35,286 nucleotides of DNA from JAXHUM01 sp034189325 (GTDB lineage Bacteria; Desulfobacterota; DSM-4660; Desulfatiglandales; Desulfatiglandaceae): the NCBI GenBank assembly GCA_034189325.1, contig JAXHUM010000011.1, positions 1 through 35,286 of the forward strand. The letters run 5' to 3'. Made by a program: the position numbers and the translations under genes. The notes beneath the pieces are model-generated. The model had not been told where the DNA came from and searched no databases. It was given only the letters and a program-made list of their open reading frames with translations. Each line of letters starts with the position of its first letter. The first letter of the stretch is position 1. Shown one piece after another: positions 22,040 through 31,772 of this stretch.

Positions 22040-24376
22040 TCACATATCTTCTTCCATATCAAACTGCAAAAACTGGCCGGATTTTGGGGATACGGGCTTG
22101 GGAGAATGTTCGTTAGGCTCTGTCCCCTCGCGAAAGGCCTGCAACACGGTCTCTTCGGAATAGGGACTCGCCAGGAGTCCGGTTTTTACATCGATCTTTG
22201 CAAAGACGATCCCAGAAGGGACCTCGAAATCAATCACAGGCTTATCCTTGAGGACATCCGACATAAAATAGAGCCATATCGGACACGCAGCCCTGGAGCC
22301 GGTTTCTCCCTTACCCATAGGCTGGAGATCATCATATCCCACCCAAACACCTGTGGCCAGGCCGGGCGTGTACCCCATAAACCATGCGTCCCATAGGTGA
22401 TTGGTCGTTCCGGTCTTGCCGGCCGCAGGCCTCTTTAAGGCCTTGGCCCTCCACCCCGTGCCCTCTTTAATAACCGCCTTTAAGAGGTCCGTGATCACAT
22501 AGGCGGTCTCCTTCGACATAACCTGCGTCGATTCCGGCTGGGTCTCTTCTATGACTCCGCCGTTCCTGTCAACGATCCTTTTTATGAAAATCGGTTTTGC
22601 CAGGCGACCCCCTCCTGCAAAGACCGCGTAAGACCGCGTCAATTCGATCAAAGAGAGGCCGGAGGACCCCAGGGAAAGGGATAGATCCGGGCTCAGCTCC
22701 GACTCAATCCCCATCTTTCTCGCGTAGGAAATCGCGTATGGAAGGCCTATTTTCTTTAATATCTTGATTGTGATGACGTTTCTCGATTTGGCCAGGGCTG
22801 TCCTAAACAGGGTGGGTCCGAAGAATTTGCCCCTGTAATTCTTTGGTTTCCAGACCTCCTCGTCCAGATTTGTGTCGGATATATAAGGAGCATCCATCAG
22901 GATATCCGCCGGACTCATACCCCAGTCAAGGGCGGCCGCATAGATAATCGGCTTGAATGCCGAACCCGGCTGGCGCCTGGCCTGGATCGCCCTGTTAAAC
23001 TGGCTTTCAAAAAAGTTTCGGCCCCCAATCATCGCCTTAACCTCCCCTGTCTCAGGGACCATGCAAAAGAGGGAGCCTTCCACCCTGGGCTGCTGCTCCA
23101 AGGAGGCCTCCCAGGCGTAGGGGGCTTTGCCCTCCTTTGTCAAACGGGCCAGGATAACATCTCCCACTCTCAAGACCTCGGAAGGCTTTTTGATGCTGAC
23201 AGAATAATAGGGGATTTCCGGATTCGGCTTCCGGGCCCATTTCATAGCGGAGAGAGGCAGGTGTGCCTTGTCCTCGCCAATTCGAAGGATCACCTCTTTT
23301 CTTTGATCATCGACCTCTTCGACAAGACTCTCCACTACGGAACCTATCTCGGGGGGATATTCCGATTCGATCCGGGCTTCAGCAACATCACCCGGCTCCA
23401 GGTGCTTGAGCGAACCTCTATACCCCTCTCTCTTGTCCAGTTCGGAAGTACCGCGTAAGACAGCCTCCCTGGCGTTTGACTGCATCTTGAGATTCAACGT
23501 CGTATAAACCGTGAGTCCCCCACGATACAGGATATCACGTCCGAATTTCTCAAGCAGGTACCGACGAACATGTTCCGTGAAGTACGGCGCCTTCTTAAAC
23601 GGATTTTCCGGAGCCACCTGCACATCCAGCTTGGTCTCCAAGGCCTCAAGGAGCTGGTCATAGGTTATATATTTTTCCTCATACATCCTTTGGAGCACAT
23701 ACTTCTGTCGTGCCTTGGCCCTGTTGAAGTGTTTGACCGGAGAATACCTGGCAGGGGCCTGGGGCAGCCCGGCAAGAAGGGCCGATTGGGCCAAGGTCAA
23801 TTCCTTTGCCGGCCTGTTGAAGTAGGTCCAGGCGGCCGCTTCCACACCATAGGCGCCCTGCCCAAGATAGATCTGGTTCAAATAGAGGAAGAGAATTCTC
23901 CTTTTTGTAAAGGTCTTCTCGATCTGCATGGAGAGGATGCCCTCTCTGACCTTTCTCCGATAGGTCCTTTCTGTGTTCTTGAGGAGCAAAGACCTTGTCA
24001 CCTGCTGGGTAATGGTGCTGCCGCCCTGTTCAATCTTCCCGGCCATGACATTCTTGTAAAAGGCCCTGAATATCCCCAGGAAGTCCACCCCCTCATGCTC
24101 AAAAAAGCGGGCGTCTTCCGCAGCCACAAAGGCCTCGATCAGGTGTATTGGTAAATCCTCCAGGGGGACCACAACCCTGTTTTCTTCATAGAACCTTCCA
24201 ACCACCTGTCCGTCGTCACTGAGCACCTCCGTTATGATCGGAGGTCTGTAGTCTTTGAGTGAACCGATATAGGGGAGATTGCTTGACCACATGTACCAGA
24301 AAACAGTAGCCGTGGAGGCCCCCAAAAGAATCAGGATCAGAAAAGTCCAGAATGTTATTTTCAAAAAGCGCTTCAC
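22040..24376 (-). CDS. penicillin-binding protein 1A (bifunctional transglycosylase/transpeptidase)
   Basis: 778 residues. A membrane anchor (8-28) is followed by a GT51 glycosyltransferase domain with the catalytic Glu in AAEDARFFEHEGVDF and the motifs GGSTITQQVTRSLLL and KILFLYLNQIYLG-like. An OB-like linker (PBP1A type, about 290-440) leads to the transpeptidase domain: SAFK (in RQPGSAFKPIIYA), SRN, and KTGTT. It polymerises and cross-links peptidoglycan on the outer face of the inner membrane. The start codon is GTG (24374-24376) without a clear ribosome site. It lies 73 bases after purF in the same direction, so the genes may share a transcript. Confidence 0.95.
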   Translation of the reverse strand: MKRFLKITFWTFLILILLGASTATVFWYMWSSNLPYIGSLKDYRPPIITEVLSDDGQVVGRFYEENRVVVPLEDLPIHLIEAFVAAEDARFFEHEGVDFLGIFRAFYKNVMAGKIEQGGSTITQQVTRSLLLKNTERTYRRKVREGILSMQIEKTFTKRRILFLYLNQIYLGQGAYGVEAAAWTYFNRPAKELTLAQSALLAGLPQAPARYSPVKHFNRAKARQKYVLQRMYEEKYITYDQLLEALETKLDVQVAPENPFKKAPYFTEHVRRYLLEKFGRDILYRGGLTVYTTLNLKMQSNAREAVLRGTSELDKREGYRGSLKHLEPGDVAEARIESEYPPEIGSVVESLVEEVDDQRKEVILRIGEDKAHLPLSAMKWARKPNPEIPYYSVSIKKPSEVLRVGDVILARLTKEGKAPYAWEASLEQQPRVEGSLFCMVPETGEVKAMIGGRNFFESQFNRAIQARRQPGSAFKPIIYAAALDWGMSPADILMDAPYISDTNLDEEVWKPKNYRGKFFGPTLFRTALAKSRNVITIKILKKIGLPYAISYARKMGIESELSPDLSLSLGSSGLSLIELTRSYAVFAGGGRLAKPIFIKRIVDRNGGVIEETQPESTQVMSKETAYVITDLLKAVIKEGTGWRAKALKRPAAGKTGTTNHLWDAWFMGYTPGLATGVWVGYDDLQPMGKGETGSRAACPIWLYFMSDVLKDKPVIDFEVPSGIVFAKIDVKTGLLASPYSEETVLQAFREGTEPNEHSPKPVSPKSGQFLQFDMEEDM

Positions 24377-24449
24377 TTAAATAACCGCAAAATCATTGTC
24401 TTATAATGGTTTTCAGGGTACCTCACCTTTTGGGGGACTCACTTCCTTC

Positions 24450-25862
24450 TCATCCAAGACAGTCTTTTGAGAATGTCTCGTCAATCGCCACCGGGTATTT
24501 TCCGTCGAAGCAGGCAAAGCAGAACTCATCCTTTGGGAGGTGAGAGGCTTTAACTAGGTTAGTAATACTCAGATAACCCAGGCTATCAAGGCCTGCAAAA
24601 TCGCGGATCTCCTCCACGGATTTGTAAGCGGCAATCAGCTCACCTTTACTGGAGAAGTCTATACCATACTGACAGGGAAAACAATGAGGTGGACAGCTCA
24701 CCAGCATATGGACTTCCCGGGCCCCTATTTTCCTCAATGTCTTCACCCTTGTTCGTGCCGTGGTCCCGCGGATGATCGAATCTTCAATGATGAGCACCCT
24801 CTGGTTTTTCAAGAGTTCCTTCACCGGGTTGAGTTTTACCTTGACTCCGAAATCCCTCATACTCTGAGAAGGTTGAATAAAAGTCCTTCCCACGTAGTGG
24901 TTTCTGATAACACCCATCTCAAGAGGATAGCCCGAGGCCTGGGCATAGCCGATAGCCGCATAATTGCCGGAATCGGGAAAAGGCATTACCAGATCGACGT
25001 CCAAGGGATATTCCTTTGCCAAGAGTTGTCCCTGCTTCTTTCGAAACAGATAGACGTTCTGACCGAACACGTCGCTGTCAGGTCTGGAAAAATAGATCAA
25101 CTCGAAGATGCATTGACTTTTTCTCGGCTTTAGTCCTGAGGGTATGCTCGTAAGGCCCTCTTCATTAATGATCACTATCTCTCCGGGTTCCACATCTCTG
25201 ACGAATTCGGCCTCCACTAGGTCAAAGGCGCAGGTTTCCGATGAAACGACATAACCGGAGTTCAATCTGCCAAGACTCAGGGGTCTGAATCCGTTGGGAT
25301 CTCTTATGGCGATTAGGGTCTTACCGATCATGATGACTATGGAGTAGGCCCCTTTAATCTGGTTCATCGTATGGATGAGGGCTTGATGGATCCCCTCCTT
25401 CATGGATTTCGCAACCAGGTGCAATACAACCTCACTATCCATGCTGGTCTGAAAAATCGACCCCTGCGCCTCCATTTCCGACCGGATTTGACGAGCGTTG
25501 ACGAGGTTGCCATTGTGGGCGATAGCAAGGGACAGGCCCGAATGTTGGATACTGAAGGGCTGGGCGTTGACGAGGAGCGAATTTCCCGTGGTAGAATAAC
25601 GGACATGTCCCAAGGCTGTATGACCTTCAAGTTTTTCGAGGGTATTCTCGTTAAACACATCCGGAACAAGCCCCATGGCCTTGTGTTCGTAAAAGCATTT
25701 GCCGTCCGAAGATACAATGCCAGCGCTTTCCTGGCCGCGATGCTGTAAGGCATAGAGGCCGAAATAGGTCATCTTTGCGGCCTCTTCATGATCCTGGATG
25801 GCAAAAATGCCGCACTCTTCCCTCGGGCGTCTGGGAGCCGATATCTTAGGCGTACTATCCAT
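24450..25862 (-). CDS. purF: amidophosphoribosyltransferase
   Basis: A 470-residue enzyme for the first committed step of purine synthesis, making 5-phosphoribosylamine from PRPP and glutamine. The N-terminal nucleophile is Cys17 in EECGIFAI after a 16-residue propeptide, as in the Bacillus-type enzyme. The PRPP-binding loop is VLIIEDSIIRGTT. Cysteines in QCIFELIYFSRPDS, PPHCFPCQYGID and FCFACF match the set that holds the [4Fe-4S] cluster of that type, which is thought to make the enzyme oxygen-sensitive. The ATG lies inside the last codons of carB (8-base overlap). Confidence 0.97.
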   Translation of the reverse strand: MDSTPKISAPRRPREECGIFAIQDHEEAAKMTYFGLYALQHRGQESAGIVSSDGKCFYEHKAMGLVPDVFNENTLEKLEGHTALGHVRYSTTGNSLLVNAQPFSIQHSGLSLAIAHNGNLVNARQIRSEMEAQGSIFQTSMDSEVVLHLVAKSMKEGIHQALIHTMNQIKGAYSIVIMIGKTLIAIRDPNGFRPLSLGRLNSGYVVSSETCAFDLVEAEFVRDVEPGEIVIINEEGLTSIPSGLKPRKSQCIFELIYFSRPDSDVFGQNVYLFRKKQGQLLAKEYPLDVDLVMPFPDSGNYAAIGYAQASGYPLEMGVIRNHYVGRTFIQPSQSMRDFGVKVKLNPVKELLKNQRVLIIEDSIIRGTTARTRVKTLRKIGAREVHMLVSCPPHCFPCQYGIDFSSKGELIAAYKSVEEIRDFAGLDSLGYLSITNLVKASHLPKDEFCFACFDGKYPVAIDETFSKDCLG

Positions 25863-28800
25863 GGTGGTACTCCTGAATTGTTTTCACCTCGAGTTCTCCT
25901 TGGATCATAGCCTTAATGGCCAGTGCCGTTGCTTTGGCCCCCGAAACGGTGGTTGTGTAAGGGATACCCGATGCGAGCGCCGTTCGCCTGATCGAATATG
26001 ATTCGGATATCGCCTTTTTGCCACTCGTTGTATTGATCACAAGATCGACCTCTTCATTTTTCATCATATCTACAATATGAGGCCGCCCTTCTCTGACCTT
26101 ATTGACCTTTTCGTTGGCTATGCCCCTAGATGTAAGATAGTCGGACGTACCTTGAGTGGCCACGATCTTGAATCCAAGGGCGCGAAGGATTGAAACCGTC
26201 TCAAGGAGGTCTTCTTTATCCTCATCCTTCACACTCACGAAAACAGTGCCGGACATGGGCAGTCTCTGGCCCGCGGCAATCTGGGACTTGGCAAAGGCCC
26301 GCCCAAAAGAACGGTCAATTCCCATGACCTCTCCCGTTGATTTCATTTCCGGCCCAAGAATCGTGTCCACATCCGGGAAACGCATAAAAGGAAAAACCGA
26401 CTCCTTGCAGGATACGTGCCCAGGCACGATCTCCTCTGTAAAATCGAGCTCCGTGAGGCTCTTTCCCATGATCACCTTGGTAGCTAATTTGGCCAGGGGC
26501 ACTCCAGTGGCCTTGCTTACAAAGGGGATGGTCCTCGAGGCCCTTGGGTTGACCTCGATAACATACACCATCTCATCCTTGACAGCGTACTGGATATTCA
26601 TCAGGCCTTTCACCTTCAACTCCCTGGCGATGGCCTTTGTATGATCCCTGATCTGATCGAGTATTCGAGGTGAAAGGGAGATCGGTGGAAGAACGCAGGC
26701 ACTGTCTCCGCTATGTATGCCTGCCTCTTCGATATGTTCCATGATCCCCCCGATGACAGCTGTATGTCCATCGGAGATCGCATCCACATCGATTTCAGTG
26801 GCGTGGTTGAGAAAACTGTCAATCAAGACAGGTTTTCCCGGTGACACTTCCACCGCGTAATTCATGTAGTACTCCAAATCAGCCTGGTCATACACAATCT
26901 CCATGGCCCGCCCCCCCAGGACGAAGGAGGGTCTGACAACAACGGGATAACCGATTTTGCCGGCCACTTGGATAGCCTGCTCTTTGTTGACGGCAATACC
27001 GTTTTCCGGCTGCAAGATCCCCAGCCTTGCCAGAAGCGCCTGGAAGCGCTCCCGGTCTTCGGCACAATCAATACTGTCCGGGCTTGTCCCGAGAATAGTG
27101 ACGCCTGCCTCGGCAAGGGGAACGGAAATATTGAGAGGCGTTTGTCCGCCAAACTGGACAATAACCCCCAGTGGCTGTTCCTGATCCACAATGCTTAATA
27201 CGTCCTCTCTGGTAAGGGGCTCGAAGTAGAGTTTGTCGGAGGTATCATAGTCTGTGCTGACCGTCTCAGGATTGCTGTTGACCATAATGCTCTCGATCCC
27301 CATCTCTCTCAGGGCGAACGAGGCATGGACACAGCAGTAGTCGAATTCTATTCCCTGCCCTATTCGGTTAGGACCACCTCCGAGGATGACGACCTTTTTT
27401 CTCTCTGAAGAACGGATCTCATTTTCCTGCTCGTAGGTTGAGTAAAAGTAGGGCGTGTAGGCCTCAAACTCGGCCGCACAGGTATCGACCAGCTTGAATA
27501 CCGGTTCAACCCCCTTTGACTGACGGATCTTCCTCACCTCCATTTCATCGATACCGAATATATCCGCCAGCCTCACATCTGAAAAACCATACTCCTTGAT
27601 TGCTTTGATCCTGTCCGGGTCAAGAACGTCAAAACCAACATCTCTATCGACCTCTTTACGAAGCTCTTTTTCCATCTCGTATATCTGATGGATTTGGTAA
27701 AGAAACCAGGGGTCAATACAGGACAATTCCTTGATTTTTTCCAACGTTATGCCACGATCTAGGGCCGTAAAGATAGAGAAAATCCGATGTGAGTTGGGAT
27801 GGACAAGATCTCTTTCTATATTTTCGATCTCACTCTGTGTCTTTGGTCTTTTGGTGGCCTCCGGGCCTAAACCGTAACGCCCGATTTCGAGGGACCGAAT
27901 AGCCTTCTGCAAGGCTTCTTTGAACGTCCTGCCGATGGCCATGGTCTCGCCAACGGATTTCATCGAGGTAGAGAGACTGTCCTCGGCACCTGGAAATTTC
28001 TCAAAGGTCCAGCGAGGCACCTTGACAACACAGTAATCAATCGTGGGCTCGAAGGCGGCCAGGGTTTCACGGGTGATATCATTTGGGATTTCGTCCAGTG
28101 TATAGCCTACCGCCAGTTTGGCGGCTATTCTCGCAATTGGGAAACCGGTGGCCTTGGACGCTAGGGCCGAGCTTCTTGAGACCCTCGGATTCATCTCAAT
28201 TACCACCATCTCCCCCGTGTCCGGATGAATTGCGAATTGGATATTGGAACCTCCGGTTTCCACGCCGATTTCTCTCATAATGGCAATAGAGGCGTCGCGC
28301 ATAACCTGATACTCACGGTCGGTAAGGGTCTGCGCGGGCGCGACCGTGATGCTGTCACCGGTATGGACGCCCATGGGATCCAGGTTCTCAATGGAGCAGA
28401 TGATCACCACATTATCTTTGAAATCTCTCATGACCTCGAGCTCATATTCTTTCCAGCCCAAGAGGGACTCCTCCATGATGATTTCTGAAATCATACTGGC
28501 TTCAAGGCCCGCCTTCGCAATCAACTCCATTTCCTCCCGGTTGTAAGCCACCCCGCTTCCGGCTCCGCCGAGGGTAAAGCTGGCCCGAATGATCAGGGGA
28601 TAGCCGATCATTTGAGCGGTCTCTCTTGCCTGATCCATGTCCCTGACAATTCCGCTCTTGGGCACTCTCAGGTGAATGTGATTCATAGCGTCCCGAAACT
28701 TCTCGCGGTCTTCAGCCTTTAAGATCACCGGTATCGAAGCCCCGATCAACTCGATGTCCAGATCCTCAAAGAGCCCTGTCTCGGCAATTTTGACGGCCGT

Positions 28801-29091
28801 GTTGAGGCCGGTCTGCCCTCCCAAGGTGGGTAGGACAGCTTCAGGCCGCTCCTTCCTGATCAGTTTGGCAACGATTTCCGGGGTAATCGGTTCAATATAT
28901 GTCCGATGGGCCGTTTCCGGGTCTGTCATAATCGTGGCAGGGTTACTATTGACAAGAACCACTTCATACCCCTCTTCCATCAAGGCCTTGCAGGCCTGTG
29001 TGCCCGAATAATCAAACTCACAGGCCTGGCCGATGACGATGGGGCCCGACCCGATTATAAGGATCTTCTCTATGTCGGAACGTTTTGGCAT
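25855..29091 (-). CDS. carB: carbamoyl phosphate synthase large subunit
   Basis: A 1078-residue, full-length protein that makes carbamoyl phosphate for pyrimidines and arginine from bicarbonate, ammonia from CarA, and two ATP. Two homologous ATP-grasp halves are evident: the first begins with ILIIGSGPIVIGQACEFDYSG and the second with VVILGGGPNRIGQGIEFDYC. Metal-site motifs VIEMNPRVSRSSALASKATG and VIEVNPRASRTIPFVSKATG are present. The C-terminal MGS-like allosteric domain (about 940 on, ATQGTSDYL) is intact. No carA is next to it within the window, and the upstream region holds no obvious attenuator. It overlaps purF by 8 bases. Confidence 0.98.
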   Translation of the reverse strand: MPKRSDIEKILIIGSGPIVIGQACEFDYSGTQACKALMEEGYEVVLVNSNPATIMTDPETAHRTYIEPITPEIVAKLIRKERPEAVLPTLGGQTGLNTAVKIAETGLFEDLDIELIGASIPVILKAEDREKFRDAMNHIHLRVPKSGIVRDMDQARETAQMIGYPLIIRASFTLGGAGSGVAYNREEMELIAKAGLEASMISEIIMEESLLGWKEYELEVMRDFKDNVVIICSIENLDPMGVHTGDSITVAPAQTLTDREYQVMRDASIAIMREIGVETGGSNIQFAIHPDTGEMVVIEMNPRVSRSSALASKATGFPIARIAAKLAVGYTLDEIPNDITRETLAAFEPTIDYCVVKVPRWTFEKFPGAEDSLSTSMKSVGETMAIGRTFKEALQKAIRSLEIGRYGLGPEATKRPKTQSEIENIERDLVHPNSHRIFSIFTALDRGITLEKIKELSCIDPWFLYQIHQIYEMEKELRKEVDRDVGFDVLDPDRIKAIKEYGFSDVRLADIFGIDEMEVRKIRQSKGVEPVFKLVDTCAAEFEAYTPYFYSTYEQENEIRSSERKKVVILGGGPNRIGQGIEFDYCCVHASFALREMGIESIMVNSNPETVSTDYDTSDKLYFEPLTREDVLSIVDQEQPLGVIVQFGGQTPLNISVPLAEAGVTILGTSPDSIDCAEDRERFQALLARLGILQPENGIAVNKEQAIQVAGKIGYPVVVRPSFVLGGRAMEIVYDQADLEYYMNYAVEVSPGKPVLIDSFLNHATEIDVDAISDGHTAVIGGIMEHIEEAGIHSGDSACVLPPISLSPRILDQIRDHTKAIARELKVKGLMNIQYAVKDEMVYVIEVNPRASRTIPFVSKATGVPLAKLATKVIMGKSLTELDFTEEIVPGHVSCKESVFPFMRFPDVDTILGPEMKSTGEVMGIDRSFGRAFAKSQIAAGQRLPMSGTVFVSVKDEDKEDLLETVSILRALGFKIVATQGTSDYLTSRGIANEKVNKVREGRPHIVDMMKNEEVDLVINTTSGKKAISESYSIRRTALASGIPYTTTVSGAKATALAIKAMIQGELEVKTIQEYHHG

Positions 29092-29516
29092 AATAACTTG
29101 ATTTTCAAGACCTTTCTAAATATATCTTATGGTGATTCGCGCTCAACTGCGGTCCTAAGACTCATTACAAACAGGACAAATCAGGACATGCTCTGTGTAC
29201 CAGAGGCCACACATATTTTCAAGGGGATTCAGGGCCGACACAGGATGTTTTAGCTCTGTCCCGTGTGATTCATTATAGTCATTATTTCAGAGATCCTGAA
29301 CCTTTTTATGAACCTGAGCCGAGTATTTGTCCCTGCAACTCTGCTCTGGGCCTGAATCCGTAAGCAGCGGGTTGACTTGGTTAGATTCATTTCTTAAACT
29401 CTCGACAGGCTGGCTCCGCTTCCAAGGATCATGTCGATAGGCCCCAGACTCTCGGCAAGGGATTCGCGTGCCCTCCAATAAAACATCATATCCTTCAAAA
29501 GGTAAAGGAAAGTGAT
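29092..29516. promoter_or_regulatory. divergent intergenic region upstream of carB
   Basis: 425 bases without a gene that I can support. It should contain the promoter of the carB-purF-PBP1A group and that of the small HExxH gene on the other side. A weak stem (CACAGGA with TCCCGTGTG, 29236-29269) is the only structure I noticed. I see no clear PyrR-type or UTP-sensing attenuator. Confidence 0.4.
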
Positions 29517-30059
29517 ATGGAAACCAAGGACCTGTTACGCTTTCTTGTGGAAGAGGGTATTCAATGGGTACAATCTCAGAGAGAGGTTTATCGAACAGGG
29601 GCTCGAACATTGAGTAAGGGGGAAAAAAACGCCCTGTCCGGTTATTTCAATGCCGATATACTGGGCCTTGCACAAGTTTCTATGGCGGATAAAATCGGCA
29701 ACCCCGATTTCTATGCCTCATTAAAAGGTGCCGACAGCCTGCCACTTCTCGACTTCACCGGTGCAATAGGAATCACCTATATAGATACCATTGTCCTTTC
29801 GAAACATTATCTGACCTCGAATCCTCGGGTGATCCCCATCCTGTTTCATGAACTGGTACATATTGTCCAGTGTCATCTCCTTGGGGTACGGGACTTTGTT
29901 GAGCTCTATATCGGTGGTTGGGCCGAAAACAGCTTCAACTACTATGCCATTCCCTTGGAGGTCGAGGCCTACCGTCTGTCTCGGCTTTATGAAAAAAACC
30001 CTAAAAAAGGATTCTCTGTGCTAGACGAGGTACAAAAAAAATTCTACCCGAAATTCTGA
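29517..30059 (+). CDS. small HExxH (zincin-like) protein of unknown function
   Basis: 180 residues. A central HELVHIVQ (about 118-125) is the HExxH zinc motif; a downstream Glu in LEVEAYRLS could be the third ligand, as in gluzincin-type folds. The rest is unremarkable, with a TYIDTIVLSKHYL strand before the motif. There is no signal peptide, so it is probably cytoplasmic. AAGGA sits seven bases before the ATG. I do not recognise a named family. It stands alone between divergent carB and a convergent oxidoreductase. Whether it is an active peptidase is unknown. Confidence 0.75.
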   Translation: METKDLLRFLVEEGIQWVQSQREVYRTGARTLSKGEKNALSGYFNADILGLAQVSMADKIGNPDFYASLKGADSLPLLDFTGAIGITYIDTIVLSKHYLTSNPRVIPILFHELVHIVQCHLLGVRDFVELYIGGWAENSFNYYAIPLEVEAYRLSRLYEKNPKKGFSVLDEVQKKFYPKF

Positions 30060-30405
30060 GAGATGATATCAGATAGGAAAGCCTTATAATTTCCAATGTG
30101 TTATCTTGTCCGTTTTCAAATTCTCATAAAATCCGGAAAGACAAAAGGGCGATTCGGATTTTCATTTAAAGACCGAAACATCAATGATAGCCCCTTACGC
30201 CTGATGCCCCTTGATAAGGAAATATCATCTCAGGACTGACGGAAAATATGGTCGTTTATCGAGCGGATTTCTTGTGGACCTGCCTAACGATAAATTTTGA
30301 GGCCAATCCGCCGTTCAATAAAATGAGGCAAGGCTTTGCAGACTAAAAAAAAAAGAAAGCTGCATGGCCCTTGGACGGTAAAATATTCCAGGGCTTTTTC
30401 AAAAT
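30060..30405. other. convergent intergenic region
   Basis: About 346 AT-rich bases between two converging genes. Apart from the terminator at 30367-30399 I see no gene, repeat or RNA. A run of ten A residues (30347-30356) would serve as the T-tract of the minus-strand reading. Confidence 0.5.
30367..30399 (+). terminator. rho-independent terminator, possibly bidirectional
   Basis: GCCCTTGGA pairs with TCCAGGGC (8 bp with one bulged T, 11-base loop) and TTTTT follows at once on the plus strand. On the minus strand the same stem is followed 8 bases later by a long T run. It lies between the small HExxH gene and the convergent FAD oxidoreductase gene, where a shared terminator is expected. Confidence 0.7.
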
Positions 30406-31674
30406 TTAAATTCGTGATTTTGAAATACCAGGATAGAGAGTATAATGTAATGGATTCATGGCCACAATATTACCTGTCATAGTCTGAAGTTTCTTCAGAC
30501 TATCTCTTCTTCGTATGGCACCGATTAAAGGCCCTACATCGGGATTCCTGCCGACAAACTGTGCACCCACAATAATGCCATCGGCAACCACCAGACCGCG
30601 ATAGTCCTCTTCTCGACTTTCAATCAAATCGACATTGTTCCCATCAAAACTCTCCATGGTGTGACCAATAGAGGCGGCGTAGATGTCACCTATATGCAAC
30701 CCCCTTATATTGATCGTCCCACAATATTTCCTTCTTATTCCAATTGCGTTACAGCCCGCTATGTCACCCTGTTGTCTGGCATTGTACCAGAGAAGGCACA
30801 GCATATTCTTGCCGGTAATGACGTCTCTAGTTTCGACGCAATCACCACAGGCATAGACATCTTCAATATTCGTCCTCATCTGTTCATCTGTTTTGATGCC
30901 CCCTAGGCTGCCTATCTCTATGCCTGATTTCTCGGCAAGACCTACTTCCGGCATAATGCCCAAGGCCAGGACCGCCATGTCGCACTCTATCTCACTTTTG
31001 TCGGTAATCAACCTTTGAACAACAGTGTTTCCATCAAACTTGGCAGGTCTTTCCCCAGTAAACACGTCAATACCCAAGTCATTAAGCTTTTGCTTGAGTA
31101 TCGCAGAGGGTTTTTCATCAAATACCTGGCGCAATATGCGGTCGTAACGCCCACCTATCAAACGTACGGCCCACCCTCTTTTTTTGAGAGACGCGCTTGC
31201 CTCAACGCCTATAACTCCAGGTCCGATGACCACACAATTTCGCCCACTGCTGTTACAGATTGCCTCGGCATTTTCCAGGGACTTTAGTGTAAAGACCTCC
31301 CTTTTGTCTCGGCCTTCGATAGGAGGCACAATCGGTTTTCCGCCCGTGGCAATAATCAGTTTGTCATACTCTATACTCCCGTCTCTTAATAATACCTGTT
31401 TATTTGAAAAATCAAGCCCGGTTACACTCTGGTTAAAGAGTGTTCGTATACCTTCACTTGAGTAATCCTCCATGCTTTTTAGGAATACATCCTCCCTCTT
31501 CATCTCCCCGGACATAAATTTCTTTGACAGAGCGCAAGCGCTATACGCTGGAAAGGGCTCGTTAGAGACCATGGTAATAGCAGCTTTTCGAGTATTCTTT
31601 CTTATGGCCGAAGCAGCGCTGTTTCCTGCAATGCCGTTTCCTACTATCACAATATGCAAGCTTTCATTATTCAT
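30406..31674 (-). CDS. FAD-dependent NAD(P)H oxidoreductase, AorC-like
   Basis: About 422 residues from ATG 31674 (MNNESLHIVIVGNGIAGNSA), with a GGGA-type ribosome site; an earlier ATG at 31716 has none and adds 14 residues. Two Rossmann folds are seen: FAD at the N-terminus (IVGNGIAGNSAA), NAD(P)H in the middle (VVIGPGVIGVEAS), and the second FAD motif DVYACGDCVE. The family is the pyridine nucleotide-disulfide type (NADH oxidase / nitrite reductase FAD subunit-like); the Cys in YSACALS aligns near the position used in CoA-disulfide reductases. As third gene after a ferredoxin and an aldehyde oxidoreductase it matches AorC of the AorABC complex, which passes electrons to NAD+. Confidence 0.88.
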   Translation of the reverse strand: MNNESLHIVIVGNGIAGNSAASAIRKNTRKAAITMVSNEPFPAYSACALSKKFMSGEMKREDVFLKSMEDYSSEGIRTLFNQSVTGLDFSNKQVLLRDGSIEYDKLIIATGGKPIVPPIEGRDKREVFTLKSLENAEAICNSSGRNCVVIGPGVIGVEASASLKKRGWAVRLIGGRYDRILRQVFDEKPSAILKQKLNDLGIDVFTGERPAKFDGNTVVQRLITDKSEIECDMAVLALGIMPEVGLAEKSGIEIGSLGGIKTDEQMRTNIEDVYACGDCVETRDVITGKNMLCLLWYNARQQGDIAGCNAIGIRRKYCGTINIRGLHIGDIYAASIGHTMESFDGNNVDLIESREEDYRGLVVADGIIVGAQFVGRNPDVGPLIGAIRRRDSLKKLQTMTGNIVAMNPLHYTLYPGISKSRI

Positions 31675-31772
31675 AGCTTTCCCAGGGTGACAAGTGGCTT
31701 TTCCTGTGCTGTTCATAGGTGAGTTTATCGGTTCCCTACCATACGCATACGGTCCAAGACAGACTCACTTTC

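Noticed and set aside
29287..29610. 107-codon minus-strand open frame upstream of carB
   Set aside because: It overlaps the well-supported HExxH gene on the other strand, lacks a ribosome site and shows no domain.
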